Source: Mycolicibacterium madagascariense
GTDB lineage: Bacteria; Actinomycetota; Actinomycetes; Mycobacteriales; Mycobacteriaceae
Direction: 5' to 3'
DNA length: 64,000 bases
Assembly (NCBI RefSeq): GCF_010729665.1
Contig: NZ_AP022610.1
Span: 558,001-622,000 of the forward strand
The position numbers and the translations under genes were made by a program. The notes under the pieces are model-generated. The model was given only the letters and a program-made list of their open reading frames with translations, made no database searches and had not been told where the DNA came from. Positions 1 to 9,694 of this stretch are shown piece after piece. Position 1 is the stretch's first letter; every line of letters starts with the position of its first letter.

Positions 1-1
1 G

Positions 2-55
2 CTCACCAGGAACGCCGCCGAGCGCTCGTTGCTGCTTCGTCGTGCCGGGTCGTGA
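2..55 (+). CDS. possible 3' end of an upstream gene (partial)
   Basis: The frame starting at base 2 is open from the window edge to a TGA at 53-55 and would encode about 17 C-terminal residues ending RRAGS. In the M. tuberculosis order the gene convergent with the Rv0226c-type gene is a glycosyltransferase (Rv0225), so this could be its tail. The piece is too short to identify from sequence, and the call rests only on synteny and an open frame. Confidence 0.25.
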   Translation, partial: LTRNAAERSLLLRRAGS

Positions 56-146
56 CTCTGGGTGATCAACCGGCATCGCACGTCCATTCCGTCCCCCAGC
101 CGCACGTGTCGAAGTCCACCCCTGACCATGTGATGCAGTCGACAGT

Positions 147-1790
147 TCAGACCGCACCTCGGCGTCGGCGGGTGACCGCGGTGGCGATCGTCCCCGCGGC
201 TCCGGCCACCAGCGCGGCCAACCACGCCAGGTGTGCGGCGATCATGACGCCGCGGTGCGGGGCGCCGCGATGGTCTCCGCCGACGCGGTAGACGACGAGG
301 TCGTCCTCGGCCAGCGCCACGGGCAGTCCGAGCCGGGGCGCGTCGCGGCCCTCCACGACGACCCAGCCGACGCCGGCGGCGGCCAGTTCGTCGACCCCGG
401 CCCCCGACCCGACGAGTCGTTCGACGTCGCGGGCGCGCCGCCCCTCCCCGGGTACGACCTGCCCGCCGATCACGAGGTCGCCGGTGGTCAGCACGTCGGC
501 GGCCACCCAGCGCGGCAGGGGGTCCAGCACCGGCGCCGGCCCGGCCCACGAGAAGTGCCGCATGCTGGCACCCGGCAGCACCGCGACGGGCCGCGGATCC
601 GCATCGATGAGCGCAGCCGCCGCGGTCCAGCCGGCCGGATAGGACACCGACGTCACCCTGCAGCCGACACCCCAGGCCAGGTCGGGCAGCACGGCCAGCA
701 GGGCCAGGCTGCACACCGCCGCCGTCGCGATCCCGGGCACCCGCCGCCGCAGCACGACCACGATGGACGCACCGGCGACGGCGTAGCCGGGCAGCGCCAG
801 TGCGACCCACTTCTGGCCGTCGCGCAGGACGCCGAGGCCGGGGACCGCGCGGGTGAGCGCCTCCACGGCGGCCAGGCCTGGTCCCGTCGCCATCAGCGCG
901 GGCGCGATCACCGCGACGGCGGCCAGCACCAGCAGTGGTCGTGCCGCCGGCCAACGCAGCGCCGCGGGCAGGCCGAGCGCGACGATCCCCAGCAGCACCA
1001 CCGTCGCGACGACGGCGAAGGCCGTCGTCCTGGACGCGGGAACCGCCTGCCCGTTCCAGATTCCTCCGAGACCGGCCAGGCTGAGCAGCGTGCCGAGGCC
1101 GGGTTCGGCACGCGCCGCGAACTGCGGCACCCCGGCCACCTCGGACATCCGCAGCGATCCCGCCAATAGGGGCGCCACCAGCCACGGCAGCGCACCGAGC
1201 ACCGCCGCACCGAGTGACCACGCCGCGCAGCGCCAGCGCGACCACCCCGAACCCGGCCCGGCGCAGGTCACCACCGCGACCACCGCCGCGAGCATCAGCC
1301 CGGTCGGCGTCAGGCCCGCGGCCGCGATCCAGAACAGCAGCGCCCACGGGTGGCCCCGGCCGTCGCGCAGCCGCAGCACCGCGACCGCCACCCACGGCAG
1401 CGCGCCGTACCCCACCAGCAGACTCCAGTGCCCCTGCAGAAGTCGTTCGGCGACATAGGGATTCCACCCGGCCACCGTGGCGGCGACGAACTGGCCGGGT
1501 ACGCCGGCGGCGGGCACCACGACGTCGACCAGGCGCGCGGCGCCCCAGGCCGCGGCCCACAGACCGGCGATGAGCAGCAGCTTCACCACCACGCCGCCGT
1601 CGACGACGTGCGAGGCCACCGCCACCGCGAAGTCCTGCGGCAGCGCCCTTGGCGCCGCCTCCGTCAGCCCGAGCGCGGCGTCGGTCAGGTAGGACCGCGG
1701 CGTCGACACCGCGTCGCGCAGCAGGAGGTATCCCGGCCGCAGCAGCGGCCCGGTGACCAGCAGGGTCAGTGCCAGTGCGTAGGCGGGCAC
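147..1790 (-). CDS. Rv0226c-like polytopic membrane protein
   Basis: Predicted integral membrane protein with roughly ten hydrophobic segments and a soluble C-terminal part ending in an Arg-rich tail (TRRRRGAV). Gene order (next to the DUF3068 gene and close to aftD) matches Rv0226c. The layout of many TM helices plus an extracytoplasmic C-terminal region recalls GT-C-like envelope glycosyltransferases, but I see no diagnostic catalytic motif and do not assign a reaction. The first canonical in-frame start after the upstream gene is GTG at 1790 (547 aa). The frame stays open further upstream, and a CTG at 1853 overlapping the upstream stop (CTGA) would give 568 aa, closer to the remembered family length. 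The N-terminus is therefore uncertain. Confidence 0.8.
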   Translation of the reverse strand: MPAYALALTLLVTGPLLRPGYLLLRDAVSTPRSYLTDAALGLTEAAPRALPQDFAVAVASHVVDGGVVVKLLLIAGLWAAAWGAARLVDVVVPAAGVPGQFVAATVAGWNPYVAERLLQGHWSLLVGYGALPWVAVAVLRLRDGRGHPWALLFWIAAAGLTPTGLMLAAVVAVVTCAGPGSGWSRWRCAAWSLGAAVLGALPWLVAPLLAGSLRMSEVAGVPQFAARAEPGLGTLLSLAGLGGIWNGQAVPASRTTAFAVVATVVLLGIVALGLPAALRWPAARPLLVLAAVAVIAPALMATGPGLAAVEALTRAVPGLGVLRDGQKWVALALPGYAVAGASIVVVLRRRVPGIATAAVCSLALLAVLPDLAWGVGCRVTSVSYPAGWTAAAALIDADPRPVAVLPGASMRHFSWAGPAPVLDPLPRWVAADVLTTGDLVIGGQVVPGEGRRARDVERLVGSGAGVDELAAAGVGWVVVEGRDAPRLGLPVALAEDDLVVYRVGGDHRGAPHRGVMIAAHLAWLAALVAGAAGTIATAVTRRRRGAV

Positions 1791-1849
1791 GACCGCCCGC
1801 CGGACCAGCGCGCGGCGATCGGCGGAGCTGATCGGGCGGAGCAGAGAGG

Positions 1850-3058
1850 TCAGGCCGGTCTGTCCGGAGGCAGGTCCGACGGCCGCTGCGTCGGGATCTT
1901 CTCGGTTGCGGCCTCGGCGGCGGGCATCGGCCCGGTGTCGGTCGGACGCCTGCCGAAGAAGCCGTGGCCGGTGGTGTCGTCGAGACCCGGATCGATCAGT
2001 GCGGACTCGGCGCGCAGCGTGAACGAGCCGAGCAGGATCCCGCCGACCAGCGCCAGCAGGCCGACCGCGGTGAAGGTGATGGGCAGCACCCTGCCCCACA
2101 GCGAGACGACGTCGCCTTCGTCGCGCGCGCTGGCGATCTGCGACTCGACGGTCTGCTCGTTGGTGGTGACCTTGTAGTCGGCGAAGGTGACCTCGGGCTT
2201 GAGCGCATCGCGCGCGTAGTAGTGGAAGCCGTGCTCCTGGGCCTTGACGATGGTGCCCGACACGGGGTCGACCCAGAACGTGCGCTGGGCGGCGTAGTAC
2301 CTCGTCATCGTGATCTGCTCGTCGGGGTCACCGGGCAGCCCCCACAGCGAGGCGCGCGCGGTCACCGTGGCGTCGGCGTCGTCGCCGTAGAGCGAGGCGT
2401 ACTTCACCGGCTCCACCAGCTTGCCGTCGGCGTCGTAGCCGACGTTCTGGGTGAAGCGGAACGTACTCAGCCCGTTCACGTCCTCCTCGCCGTCGTAGTT
2501 GGCGTCGAACGCCTTCTGCGCGATCGGGTCGAAGTACGGGTAGGTCTTCTTCTCGGTGTCGAACGGAAAGCGGTACGCCAGCCCGTCGTGCGGCAGGGCG
2601 ACGTTGGTGGGCGGCTGGGTGTCGCCGATGGCGCGCGGCTTCTGCACCGAGCCGCCCGGGTTGGTGTCGCTGGATACGGCGAGCGCGGTCTTGCGATCGA
2701 GCGTCACGGTGTCGACGAGGGCCAACAGCAAACCGTTGTCCTGCTGCTTGTCGGTGCGCCGCACCGTGTTGCCGACCTGCAGGGTGACGACGTCGGCGTT
2801 CGACGGCGACTCGACACTGATCTGCTGCTGCGACGTCACCGGCACGTTCTTGTCGACGACGAACTTCTGGCTATTGAGCGACGCGGGATCGAACACCGTG
2901 CCTGTGCCATCACTGACCAGTGTGGTGTCGATGTCGAGCGGGATCTTGGCGATCTTGCCCTTGGTGTAGGTCGACAGCAGAAGTGCTGCGATCAGCAGGG
3001 CGGCACCGAGGCCCATGAGCCCGCACGCCGCGATACGCAGCGCCACAGCGCGGTTCAA
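1850..3058 (-). CDS. DUF3068 membrane protein (Rv0227c-like)
   Basis: 402-residue DUF3068 protein with an N-terminal TM helix (about residues 5-30, AACGLMGLGAALLIAALLL), a large extracytoplasmic domain, a second TM helix (about 320-345) and an acidic/Pro-rich cytoplasmic tail. Members of this family have been implicated in lipomannan maturation and LAM synthesis in Corynebacterium and M. smegmatis. The start is set at TTG 3058 because a perfect AAGGAGG lies five bases upstream; the frame is open 23 codons further but has no better signal. It overlaps the expected start of the next gene and is probably translationally coupled to it. It is divergent from the acyltransferase gene. Confidence 0.88.
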   Translation of the reverse strand: MNRAVALRIAACGLMGLGAALLIAALLLSTYTKGKIAKIPLDIDTTLVSDGTGTVFDPASLNSQKFVVDKNVPVTSQQQISVESPSNADVVTLQVGNTVRRTDKQQDNGLLLALVDTVTLDRKTALAVSSDTNPGGSVQKPRAIGDTQPPTNVALPHDGLAYRFPFDTEKKTYPYFDPIAQKAFDANYDGEEDVNGLSTFRFTQNVGYDADGKLVEPVKYASLYGDDADATVTARASLWGLPGDPDEQITMTRYYAAQRTFWVDPVSGTIVKAQEHGFHYYARDALKPEVTFADYKVTTNEQTVESQIASARDEGDVVSLWGRVLPITFTAVGLLALVGGILLGSFTLRAESALIDPGLDDTTGHGFFGRRPTDTGPMPAAEAATEKIPTQRPSDLPPDRPA

Positions 3059-3219
3059 ACGTGCCTCCTTCTCGTCACGAGACGTGTCCACCTGTGCCGC
3101 CAGCTGCCCGTACGGGACCCGAGGCAAACCGTGTCGACCCTAACAGCACGCCACGAGGGCGGCGCTTGGTACGGCGTTAAGCGCGAGGGCCGCCCGCTGA
3201 CCTAGGGCACACTGGTCCG

Positions 3220-4392
3220 GTGACGAGCGGCGGTGCGGCGCAGGTATCGGGGACCCGCAGCTTCCTGCCCGCCGTGGAGGGCATGCGCGCCTGCGCCGCC
3301 ATCGGCGTCGTCATCACCCACGTCGCCTTCCAGACCGGCCACACCACGTGGAGCAGCGGGCGACTGCTCGGCCGCTTCGACCTCGCGGTCGCGGTCTTCT
3401 TCTCGCTGTCGGGCTTCCTGCTGTGGCGCGGGCACGCCGCGGCGGCGCGCGGCCTGCGCCACACCCCGCCGACGGGCCACTATCTGCGCTCCAGATTCGT
3501 CCGCATCATGCCCGGCTACCTGGTGGCGGTCGTGCTGATCCTGCTGCTGTTCCCCGACGCCAACGCCGACCCCGTGGTGTGGCTGGCCAACCTGACGCTG
3601 ACCCAGATCTACGTGCCGTTGACATTGACGTCGGGCCTGACGCAGATGTGGAGCCTGTCGGTCGAGTTCAGCTTCTATCTCGCCCTGCCGGTGCTCGCGC
3701 TGCTCGCGCGGCGGCTGCCGGTGCGGGCCAGGATTCCGGCCCTCGTGATCCTCGCGCTGGCGAGCTTCGCCTACGGGCTCATCCCCATCTCGGTGCCCGC
3801 CGGCGTCAACCCCCTCACGTGGCCGCCTGCCTTCTTCTCGTGGTTCGCCAGCGGCATGGTGATCGCCGAACTGACGGTGACGCCGGTGGGGCGGATGCAC
3901 CGGCTGGCCCGTCGACGCGTGCTGATGGCGGCCATCGCGCTGGGCGCCTACCTGCTCGCCGCCTCCCCGCTGGCCGGTCCCGCGGGTCTCGCGCCGGGCG
4001 GGCTCGGTCAGTTCCTCATCAAGGTGTCGATGGGCGCGGTGGTCGCCTTCGCGCTGCTGGCGCCCCTGGTCCTCGACGCTCCCGACACCCCGCACCGGAT
4101 CCTGGGGAGCACGACGATGGTGACGCTGGGGCGGTGGTCCTACGGCCTGTTCGTCTGGCACCTCGCCGCGCTGGCGATGGTGTTCCCCGTCATCGGGGAG
4201 TTCCCGTTCAACGGTCACATGCCCGTGGTGCTGGTGCTCACCCTGGTGTTCGGGTTCGCGATCGCGGCGGTCAGCTATGCGCTGATCGAGTCGCCGTGCC
4301 GAAATGCGTTGCGGCGCTGGGAAAGACGCCACGACGTCACGCCGCTTGACAGCTCGGTCACCGACGCGCCGGAGCCCGCCGTCGCGCAGTGA
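3220..4392 (+). CDS. acyltransferase-3 family membrane protein (Rv0228-like)
   Basis: 390-residue protein with the OafA/acyltransferase_3 signature. The N-terminal segment RSFLPAVEGMRACAAIGVVITHVAF contains the family's R-x10-H pattern, followed by about ten TM segments and a TMVTLGRWSYGLFVWHL motif near the C-terminus. Such enzymes transfer acyl groups from the cytoplasmic side to sugars or lipids at the envelope; the acceptor is unknown. The GTG start at 3220 follows a divergent intergenic region shared with the DUF3068 gene. Synteny with Rv0228 supports the family call. Confidence 0.85.
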   Translation: MTSGGAAQVSGTRSFLPAVEGMRACAAIGVVITHVAFQTGHTTWSSGRLLGRFDLAVAVFFSLSGFLLWRGHAAAARGLRHTPPTGHYLRSRFVRIMPGYLVAVVLILLLFPDANADPVVWLANLTLTQIYVPLTLTSGLTQMWSLSVEFSFYLALPVLALLARRLPVRARIPALVILALASFAYGLIPISVPAGVNPLTWPPAFFSWFASGMVIAELTVTPVGRMHRLARRRVLMAAIALGAYLLAASPLAGPAGLAPGGLGQFLIKVSMGAVVAFALLAPLVLDAPDTPHRILGSTTMVTLGRWSYGLFVWHLAALAMVFPVIGEFPFNGHMPVVLVLTLVFGFAIAAVSYALIESPCRNALRRWERRHDVTPLDSSVTDAPEPAVAQ

Positions 4393-4401
4393 TCGGTCCC
4401 G

Positions 4402-5379
4402 TCAGTACCCGCCCTGGACGGAGAAGATCCGGCGCGGGTTGTCGACGAGCATCGTCCTGAGCTGCTCGTCGGTGACGCCGCGGTCCGTCAGCGCGGGGAT
4501 GACGTCGTCGTGGATGTGCAGGTAGTGCCAGTTGGGCAGCGCGACCGGCAGCGTCTCCTCGGGGAGGGCGTCGAAGTAGCACGAAGCGTCGTGCGACAGC
4601 ACCATTCGATCAGCATGGCCGCGTTCGCACATCGTCGCGACCGTCGCGACGCGCTCCTCGGTGGACAGGAACGCGTCGACGCCGAAGCGGTCCATTCCGA
4701 TGTAGGAGCCCTCGGCGATGAGCTCCTCGAGGTAGCCGATGTCGGTGGTGTCGCCGCTGTGGCCGATGACGACGCGGCTCAGGTCGACGCCCTCCTCGGC
4801 GAAGATCCGCTGTTGCTCCAGCCCGCGTCTGGTCGCGGCGTGGGTGTGCGTCGAGATGGGCACGCCGGTCTGCCGGTGCGCCTGGGCGACCGCGCGCAGG
4901 ACGCGCTCGACGCCGGGGGTGACACCCGGTTCGTCGGTGGCGCACTTGAGGATTGCGGCCTTGACCCCGGTGTCGGCGATGCCGTGTTCGATGTCGCGGA
5001 CGAACATGTCGACCATCGGCTCCGGCCCGCCGAGCGCCGCGCCCGGCCCGAGGTAGTGGAAGTACATCGGCAGGTCGTTGTAGGTGTAGAGGCCGGTGGC
5101 GACGACGATGTTCAGGTCGGTGGCGGCCGCGATCCGCGCGATGCGGGGGATGTAGCGGCCCAGGCCCACCACGGTGAGGTCGACGATGGTGTCGACGCCG
5201 CGCGACTTGAGCTCGTTGAGCCTGACGATCGCATCGGCCTCGCGCTTGGCTCCGTCACCCCAACTCTCGGGATAGTTCTCCATGATCTCGGTGGTCATGA
5301 TGAAGACGTGCTCGTGCATGAGGGTGACGCCGAGGTCGTCGACGCCGATGGCACCGCGGGCGGTATTGAGGACTGGCAC
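4402..5379 (-). CDS. php: phosphotriesterase-like lactonase
   Basis: 325-residue amidohydrolase-fold protein of the PLL group. All binuclear metal ligands are visible: H22 and H24 (LMHEH), the carboxylated Lys K145 (AAILKCATDE), H178 (STHTHA), H207 (VIGHSGD) and D264 (LSHDAS). The family hydrolyses lactones, including acyl-homoserine lactones, with weak phosphotriesterase activity. It ends 9 bp from the convergent acyltransferase gene and starts 37 bp from the stop of aftD, matching Rv0230c. The substrate in this organism cannot be read from sequence. Confidence 0.9.
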   Translation of the reverse strand: MPVLNTARGAIGVDDLGVTLMHEHVFIMTTEIMENYPESWGDGAKREADAIVRLNELKSRGVDTIVDLTVVGLGRYIPRIARIAAATDLNIVVATGLYTYNDLPMYFHYLGPGAALGGPEPMVDMFVRDIEHGIADTGVKAAILKCATDEPGVTPGVERVLRAVAQAHRQTGVPISTHTHAATRRGLEQQRIFAEEGVDLSRVVIGHSGDTTDIGYLEELIAEGSYIGMDRFGVDAFLSTEERVATVATMCERGHADRMVLSHDASCYFDALPEETLPVALPNWHYLHIHDDVIPALTDRGVTDEQLRTMLVDNPRRIFSVQGGY

Positions 5380-5416
5380 TCGTCCGAGGGTAGGGCCGTG
5401 TGCCTGTCGCGCGGAC

Positions 5417-8400
5417 CTATTCGGCGCGCGGGGTGAACTCCACCAGCGACGCGGCCAGTGCCGCCACGCTGATCAGCGCCAGCAGTTGCAGGCCCCAGGC
5501 GTGGCCGATGTACCCGTCCACCGAACGCCACGGGTACTGGCTCAGCACGGCCCCCGCCACGTTCAACCCGACCGCGGTCGCCCCGAGGGTCACCCGTTCG
5601 GCACGACGCGGCCGGTTGCGCCACGCGTAGCGCACCGCGACCGCGAGTCCGACGACGACGGCGCCCGTCACGCCGGAGATCACGAAGCCCATCGCGAGCA
5701 CCGCGGTGGCAACGGTGCCCGCCCCCGGCCGCCAGGTTCGGGGTGCGTCGAGGGGCACCGGCGGGCGCCGCCGCGGCAGCAGCGCGAGCAGCAGCAGCAC
5801 CGGCAGCAGGGCGAGCCCGCCGAACAGACCGACGCGGTAGGGGGTGTTCGACGCGAACTCCAGCGTGATGCGGCCCGACGTGCCCGCGGGCACCAGCCAG
5901 CCCTGCTGCCAGCCGTTGACGGTGATCGGTTCGAGCTGGGTGCCGTCGGCGGCGTGCGCCGTCCAGCCCCGGTTGACGCTCTCGGGGACGATCAGCACCC
6001 GCCGTGCACCCGACGCCGCGACGTCGACCTCGCGATGGTCGGCGCGCCACTGTGTCGTGGTGACGGGAAGCATTGGTGCAGTGGGTGATTGGGCCGCCAG
6101 CGGGCCGTCGAGCTGGATGCCGTCGGCGACGAACGCCGGACCGGGACTGACGACCAGCTCCTGCTGGCCCGCGGGCAGCGCGATGGGGGCGGCCCGGCAC
6201 GGCTTCGCCGCGATGGGCCGGCCGTCGAGCAGCGCGCCGACGGTGGTGGTGATCGAGGTCTGCACGAACTGTCCGGCGACGGCGATGATGGGGCCCTTGC
6301 CGCACGGCAGCGTGACCTGACGCGTCCGGTTGCGGGCGGCATCGGGCGCCGCGATCGGGCGGCCCGCCGGGTCGAGCGCGGTGACCTCGGCCAGGCCGGG
6401 CGGCTTCACCTGATCGAATCCCAGTGCGGTGCGGTCGATCACGTCGCGCCAGCCGAGGATCGAGAGCGTGACGGTATCGGTCACCCTGGGATGCAGCGCG
6501 ACGGTCTGCGCCCCGTCGGCGGCGAGCTCGCGCACCTGCGGCCCGTCGCCGAGGTCGATCGCCACCAGGCTCGGGTGCGCGGGCAGCACGGAGGCGCTCG
6601 GCGTCAACCGCAGGGCCGCCACGTCGGTCGGCTTCGGCAGCTTGAGGGTCAGGTTGGCCGACGTGCGGTACTGCACGATGTTCTGCGGCGCCGTCCACGA
6701 CGTGCGCGGGTCCCCGTCGGACGCCGCATAGGCCGAGCCGAGGACGTCGATGAGGTCGGCATCCCCGAGCGCGCGGGCGGCTCCCGGCTCGGCGATCAGG
6801 TCGGCCAGGTTGGGGCCCTGCCGCGGGCGCACCCAGACCGTGGGAGTCACCGTCGTGGCCGTCGGCACCGACAGCGTCCGGCTCAGGTTGACCGGCTCCT
6901 CGGGGGTCAGCGCCATCGTGGCGGCGCACCGCACCACGTCCGGGCCGTCGGCGCAGCCGGGCCGGCCCAGCAGCTCAGAGCCCAGATCCCATTGTGCGAC
7001 AACCGAATTAGGCGGTGGCGGCGGCACGTCGACGGTGTGGCGCAGATTCACCGGCTGCGCGAAACCCGACGCGTCGTACTGCGTGATGGCGAAGTCGGTG
7101 ATGCCGAACTGCACTCCCGGCGAGCCGTCGTCGGTGGCGACGGCGGTGAAGCGCACCCACGGCGTCTCGCCGACCGGCAGTGCCCCGGACAGCGGCTTGC
7201 CCGCCTGATCGAAGCGCAGCGTGCTCGAACCGGTGGCGGTCGACACCTCGATGCGCCGGACCTGCGCGCCCACGGCGGTCGCACTCGGGGTGATGGTGAA
7301 GGCCGCGTTCGCGATCGGATGGTCGAAGTCGACCTGCAGCCATTGCCCGACCGCCGACTGCAGTGAGTTGGACACCCAGCTCGTCGCCGAGTCACCGTCG
7401 ATGGCGGCCGCCGCCCCGGTCGCGGGGGACACGTTGGGCAGCGCGGTCGAATCGGCCGCCGAACTCGACACCGTGACCCTGCCGCCCGGCCACCGCCCGT
7501 AGACCAGAGGGGCGCCGCCGGCCGGGTAGTCCATGACGCGGTTGAACGTGTTTCGCGCGTCGTTGGGCGCCCGGATCGCCGACGAGTGGTCGTCGACGCG
7601 GCCGTAGTCGGTCTCGCGTGCCACCGGGGTGTCGGTCACGGTGACGACGGGCGTGGGCAGGCCCGCGGCGCGGGCGTCGGCGGTGAGCAGCGCGGGCCCG
7701 AGCGGCGCCTGCCCGGACAGCCTGCGCCGCTCGTCGAGGCGCAGCAGGGCCTCGGGGCCGCCGTCGATGCGGGCCATCGCGTCGACGTCGGTCAGGTAGG
7801 GCCGCAGGGGCTTGGCGCCGTCCACCCGGTAGATCTCGATCGCCGGGTAGGGCGGTCGCAGCCCGCTGTCGGTGACGAACCCGGCCAGCGTCCCGGGGCC
7901 CACGGGGTCACCGAACTGCGCCACCTTCTGCAAGCCGGGGGAGCCGGTGACGACGCGGTGCACCAGCAGCGGGCGGGCCGACCGCGAGGCGTCCGCGTCG
8001 AGGTCGTTGCGCACCACGAGATAGGAGATGCCCTGGCGCACCAGGGTGTCGGCGAGACCGGCGGAGGGCCGGCCCGCGGCGAACAGGCGCTGCACCGAAT
8101 CGAGCGCGCGGATGGTCTCCGGCGGGGTCAGGGGGATCGAGTCGCGGACGCCCCACGGAACGTCGCCGAGCACCTGGAGCGGCTCGTCGTGACTGGTGCC
8201 CCACACCTGGGTCGCGAACGGCGTGCCCGGCACCACCAGCACGCGGCCACCGGACGGTCCGTCGTGCTCGTCGAGCCAGTGCGCGGCGTCATGCCAGTAC
8301 TGCGGAATCGCGCTGAACGTGCCGGGTGGGGTCAGTCGCCCGGTCCACGCCAGCGACGTGGCCACCGTCAGGGCGACCAGGACGACGGCGCCGACGGCGA

Positions 8401-9694
8401 CCCGCTTGTCACGCTCGGGATGCGCTGCCGCCTGCAGCCACACCCGTCGAGAGGTACTGCCGGGCAACGGGATTCGGCCGAGCAGGTGGGCAATCCCCAG
8501 CGCCAGCGGCAGCCGCAGCAGCGGCTCGAGCTTGTGGACGTTGCGCAGCGGCGTGCCCCCCGCATCCAGGAACGTCTGCACGGTGTGGGCGAACGGGGAG
8601 CCGAGACCGCCCGAGTAGCCCGCGGCCAGCAGGGTGACCCCGGCGAGGAGCATCGCGATGAGCCTGCCGCGGGCCGGCATCGACCGCAGCGCCAGTCCGG
8701 CCAGCCCCGCCACGGTCACCAGCGTCGTCGACAGCACGGCCACCGACCCCGTCACCAGCGAGGCCCCGGCCGTCGCATCGGGGGCGACGAACGGTGTCCA
8801 GCTGTAGGTGCCGCGCAGCACCTCCACCAGCGACAGCCACTGCGTCGTCACCCCGGAGGATTCGATGAAGTCCAGGAACGGCGGGCTCACCCGGCCGAGC
8901 ATGACCAGGGCGATGACCCACCACGTGACGGCCAGCGCGGTGCACAGCGCCCACCACCCGGTGAACCGCCACCACAGCTTGTTCGGGCGATGGGCCGCCC
9001 ACCAGAGCACCGCGGCCAGACACGCCGTCAGGGTGGCGACGGCGTTGACGGCGCCCATCAGGGCGACCGCCAGCGCCGACCGCGCGGCCAGCACGCGAAG
9101 GTTCGCGGTATTGCCCCATGTCGCCGGCAGCCCGGCTCCGGTGCCCCTTGTCGCCGGCAGCCCGGCTCCGGTGCCCCTTGTCGCCGGCAGCCCGGCTCCG
9201 ATGCCCCGCAGCGCGAGGATCACCGGCAGCAACACCCACGGCGCCAGCATCATCGGCAACGTCTCCGACGAGATCGCGCCCAGGGTCGTGAGCACCCGCG
9301 GCGAAAGCGTGAACGCGACGGCCGCCACGATCCGCGACGTCGGACTGCCGACGTTCAGCGCCTCGGCGACGCGCACGACGCCCCAGAAGCCGACGACCAG
9401 CAGCAAGGCCCACCACAGTCGCTGCGTCACCCAGCCGGGCAACCCGAGCACGTCGCCGAGGACGAAGAACAGACCATGCGGGAAGAGGTAGCCGTAGGCC
9501 TGATTCTGGACCTGGCCGAACGGAAGGTCGCTGTTCCAGAGGTTGGCGGCCCTGGCGAGGAAGCGCACCGGGTTGGTCGTGAGGTCGAGCTTGGTGTCGG
9601 GCGAGATCCGTCCCGGCGACTGCGCGAAGGCACAGACCAGGGCGATGGCGCCGACGAGCCACAGCCACCGGCGACCGAGGGGACGCGGGTTCAG
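5417..9694 (-). CDS. aftD: alpha-(1->3)-arabinofuranosyltransferase AftD
   Basis: Very large GT-C glycosyltransferase (about 1425 aa) that adds arabinofuranose to arabinogalactan/LAM arabinan at the plasma membrane. Sequence signs are an N-terminal polytopic region with QSPGRISPDTKLDL and NQAYGYLFPHG (strongly AftD/DUF3367-like), a long periplasmic region with galactose-binding-like modules, and C-terminal TM helices. The only canonical in-frame start is GTG 9568, which would delete the first TM helix and the conserved Asp-bearing loop. No ATG/GTG/TTG exists upstream before an in-frame stop, so I place the start at CTG 9694 (LNPRPLGRRW), five bases after the DUF2613 stop. A 30-bp tandem repeat encoding GTGAGLPATR units lies at 9121-9210. 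Confidence 0.92.
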   Translation of the reverse strand: MNPRPLGRRWLWLVGAIALVCAFAQSPGRISPDTKLDLTTNPVRFLARAANLWNSDLPFGQVQNQAYGYLFPHGLFFVLGDVLGLPGWVTQRLWWALLLVVGFWGVVRVAEALNVGSPTSRIVAAVAFTLSPRVLTTLGAISSETLPMMLAPWVLLPVILALRGIGAGLPATRGTGAGLPATRGTGAGLPATWGNTANLRVLAARSALAVALMGAVNAVATLTACLAAVLWWAAHRPNKLWWRFTGWWALCTALAVTWWVIALVMLGRVSPPFLDFIESSGVTTQWLSLVEVLRGTYSWTPFVAPDATAGASLVTGSVAVLSTTLVTVAGLAGLALRSMPARGRLIAMLLAGVTLLAAGYSGGLGSPFAHTVQTFLDAGGTPLRNVHKLEPLLRLPLALGIAHLLGRIPLPGSTSRRVWLQAAAHPERDKRVAVGAVVLVALTVATSLAWTGRLTPPGTFSAIPQYWHDAAHWLDEHDGPSGGRVLVVPGTPFATQVWGTSHDEPLQVLGDVPWGVRDSIPLTPPETIRALDSVQRLFAAGRPSAGLADTLVRQGISYLVVRNDLDADASRSARPLLVHRVVTGSPGLQKVAQFGDPVGPGTLAGFVTDSGLRPPYPAIEIYRVDGAKPLRPYLTDVDAMARIDGGPEALLRLDERRRLSGQAPLGPALLTADARAAGLPTPVVTVTDTPVARETDYGRVDDHSSAIRAPNDARNTFNRVMDYPAGGAPLVYGRWPGGRVTVSSSAADSTALPNVSPATGAAAAIDGDSATSWVSNSLQSAVGQWLQVDFDHPIANAAFTITPSATAVGAQVRRIEVSTATGSSTLRFDQAGKPLSGALPVGETPWVRFTAVATDDGSPGVQFGITDFAITQYDASGFAQPVNLRHTVDVPPPPPNSVVAQWDLGSELLGRPGCADGPDVVRCAATMALTPEEPVNLSRTLSVPTATTVTPTVWVRPRQGPNLADLIAEPGAARALGDADLIDVLGSAYAASDGDPRTSWTAPQNIVQYRTSANLTLKLPKPTDVAALRLTPSASVLPAHPSLVAIDLGDGPQVRELAADGAQTVALHPRVTDTVTLSILGWRDVIDRTALGFDQVKPPGLAEVTALDPAGRPIAAPDAARNRTRQVTLPCGKGPIIAVAGQFVQTSITTTVGALLDGRPIAAKPCRAAPIALPAGQQELVVSPGPAFVADGIQLDGPLAAQSPTAPMLPVTTTQWRADHREVDVAASGARRVLIVPESVNRGWTAHAADGTQLEPITVNGWQQGWLVPAGTSGRITLEFASNTPYRVGLFGGLALLPVLLLLALLPRRRPPVPLDAPRTWRPGAGTVATAVLAMGFVISGVTGAVVVGLAVAVRYAWRNRPRRAERVTLGATAVGLNVAGAVLSQYPWRSVDGYIGHAWGLQLLALISVAALAASLVEFTPRAE
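9121..9210. repeat. 30-bp in-frame tandem repeat inside aftD
   Basis: Two identical 30-bp units (9121-9150, 9151-9180) and a third, slightly diverged unit (9181-9210) stand head to tail. They encode three copies of a ten-residue Gly/Ala/Leu/Pro/Thr unit (GTGAGLPATR) in AftD, in the loop between two hydrophobic segments near residue 170. Because the unit is a multiple of three, copy-number change would keep the frame. Confidence 0.92.

Noticed and set aside
9121..9210. CRISPR-like direct repeats
   Set aside because: Units are contiguous with no spacers and are in frame inside aftD; no cas genes are present.
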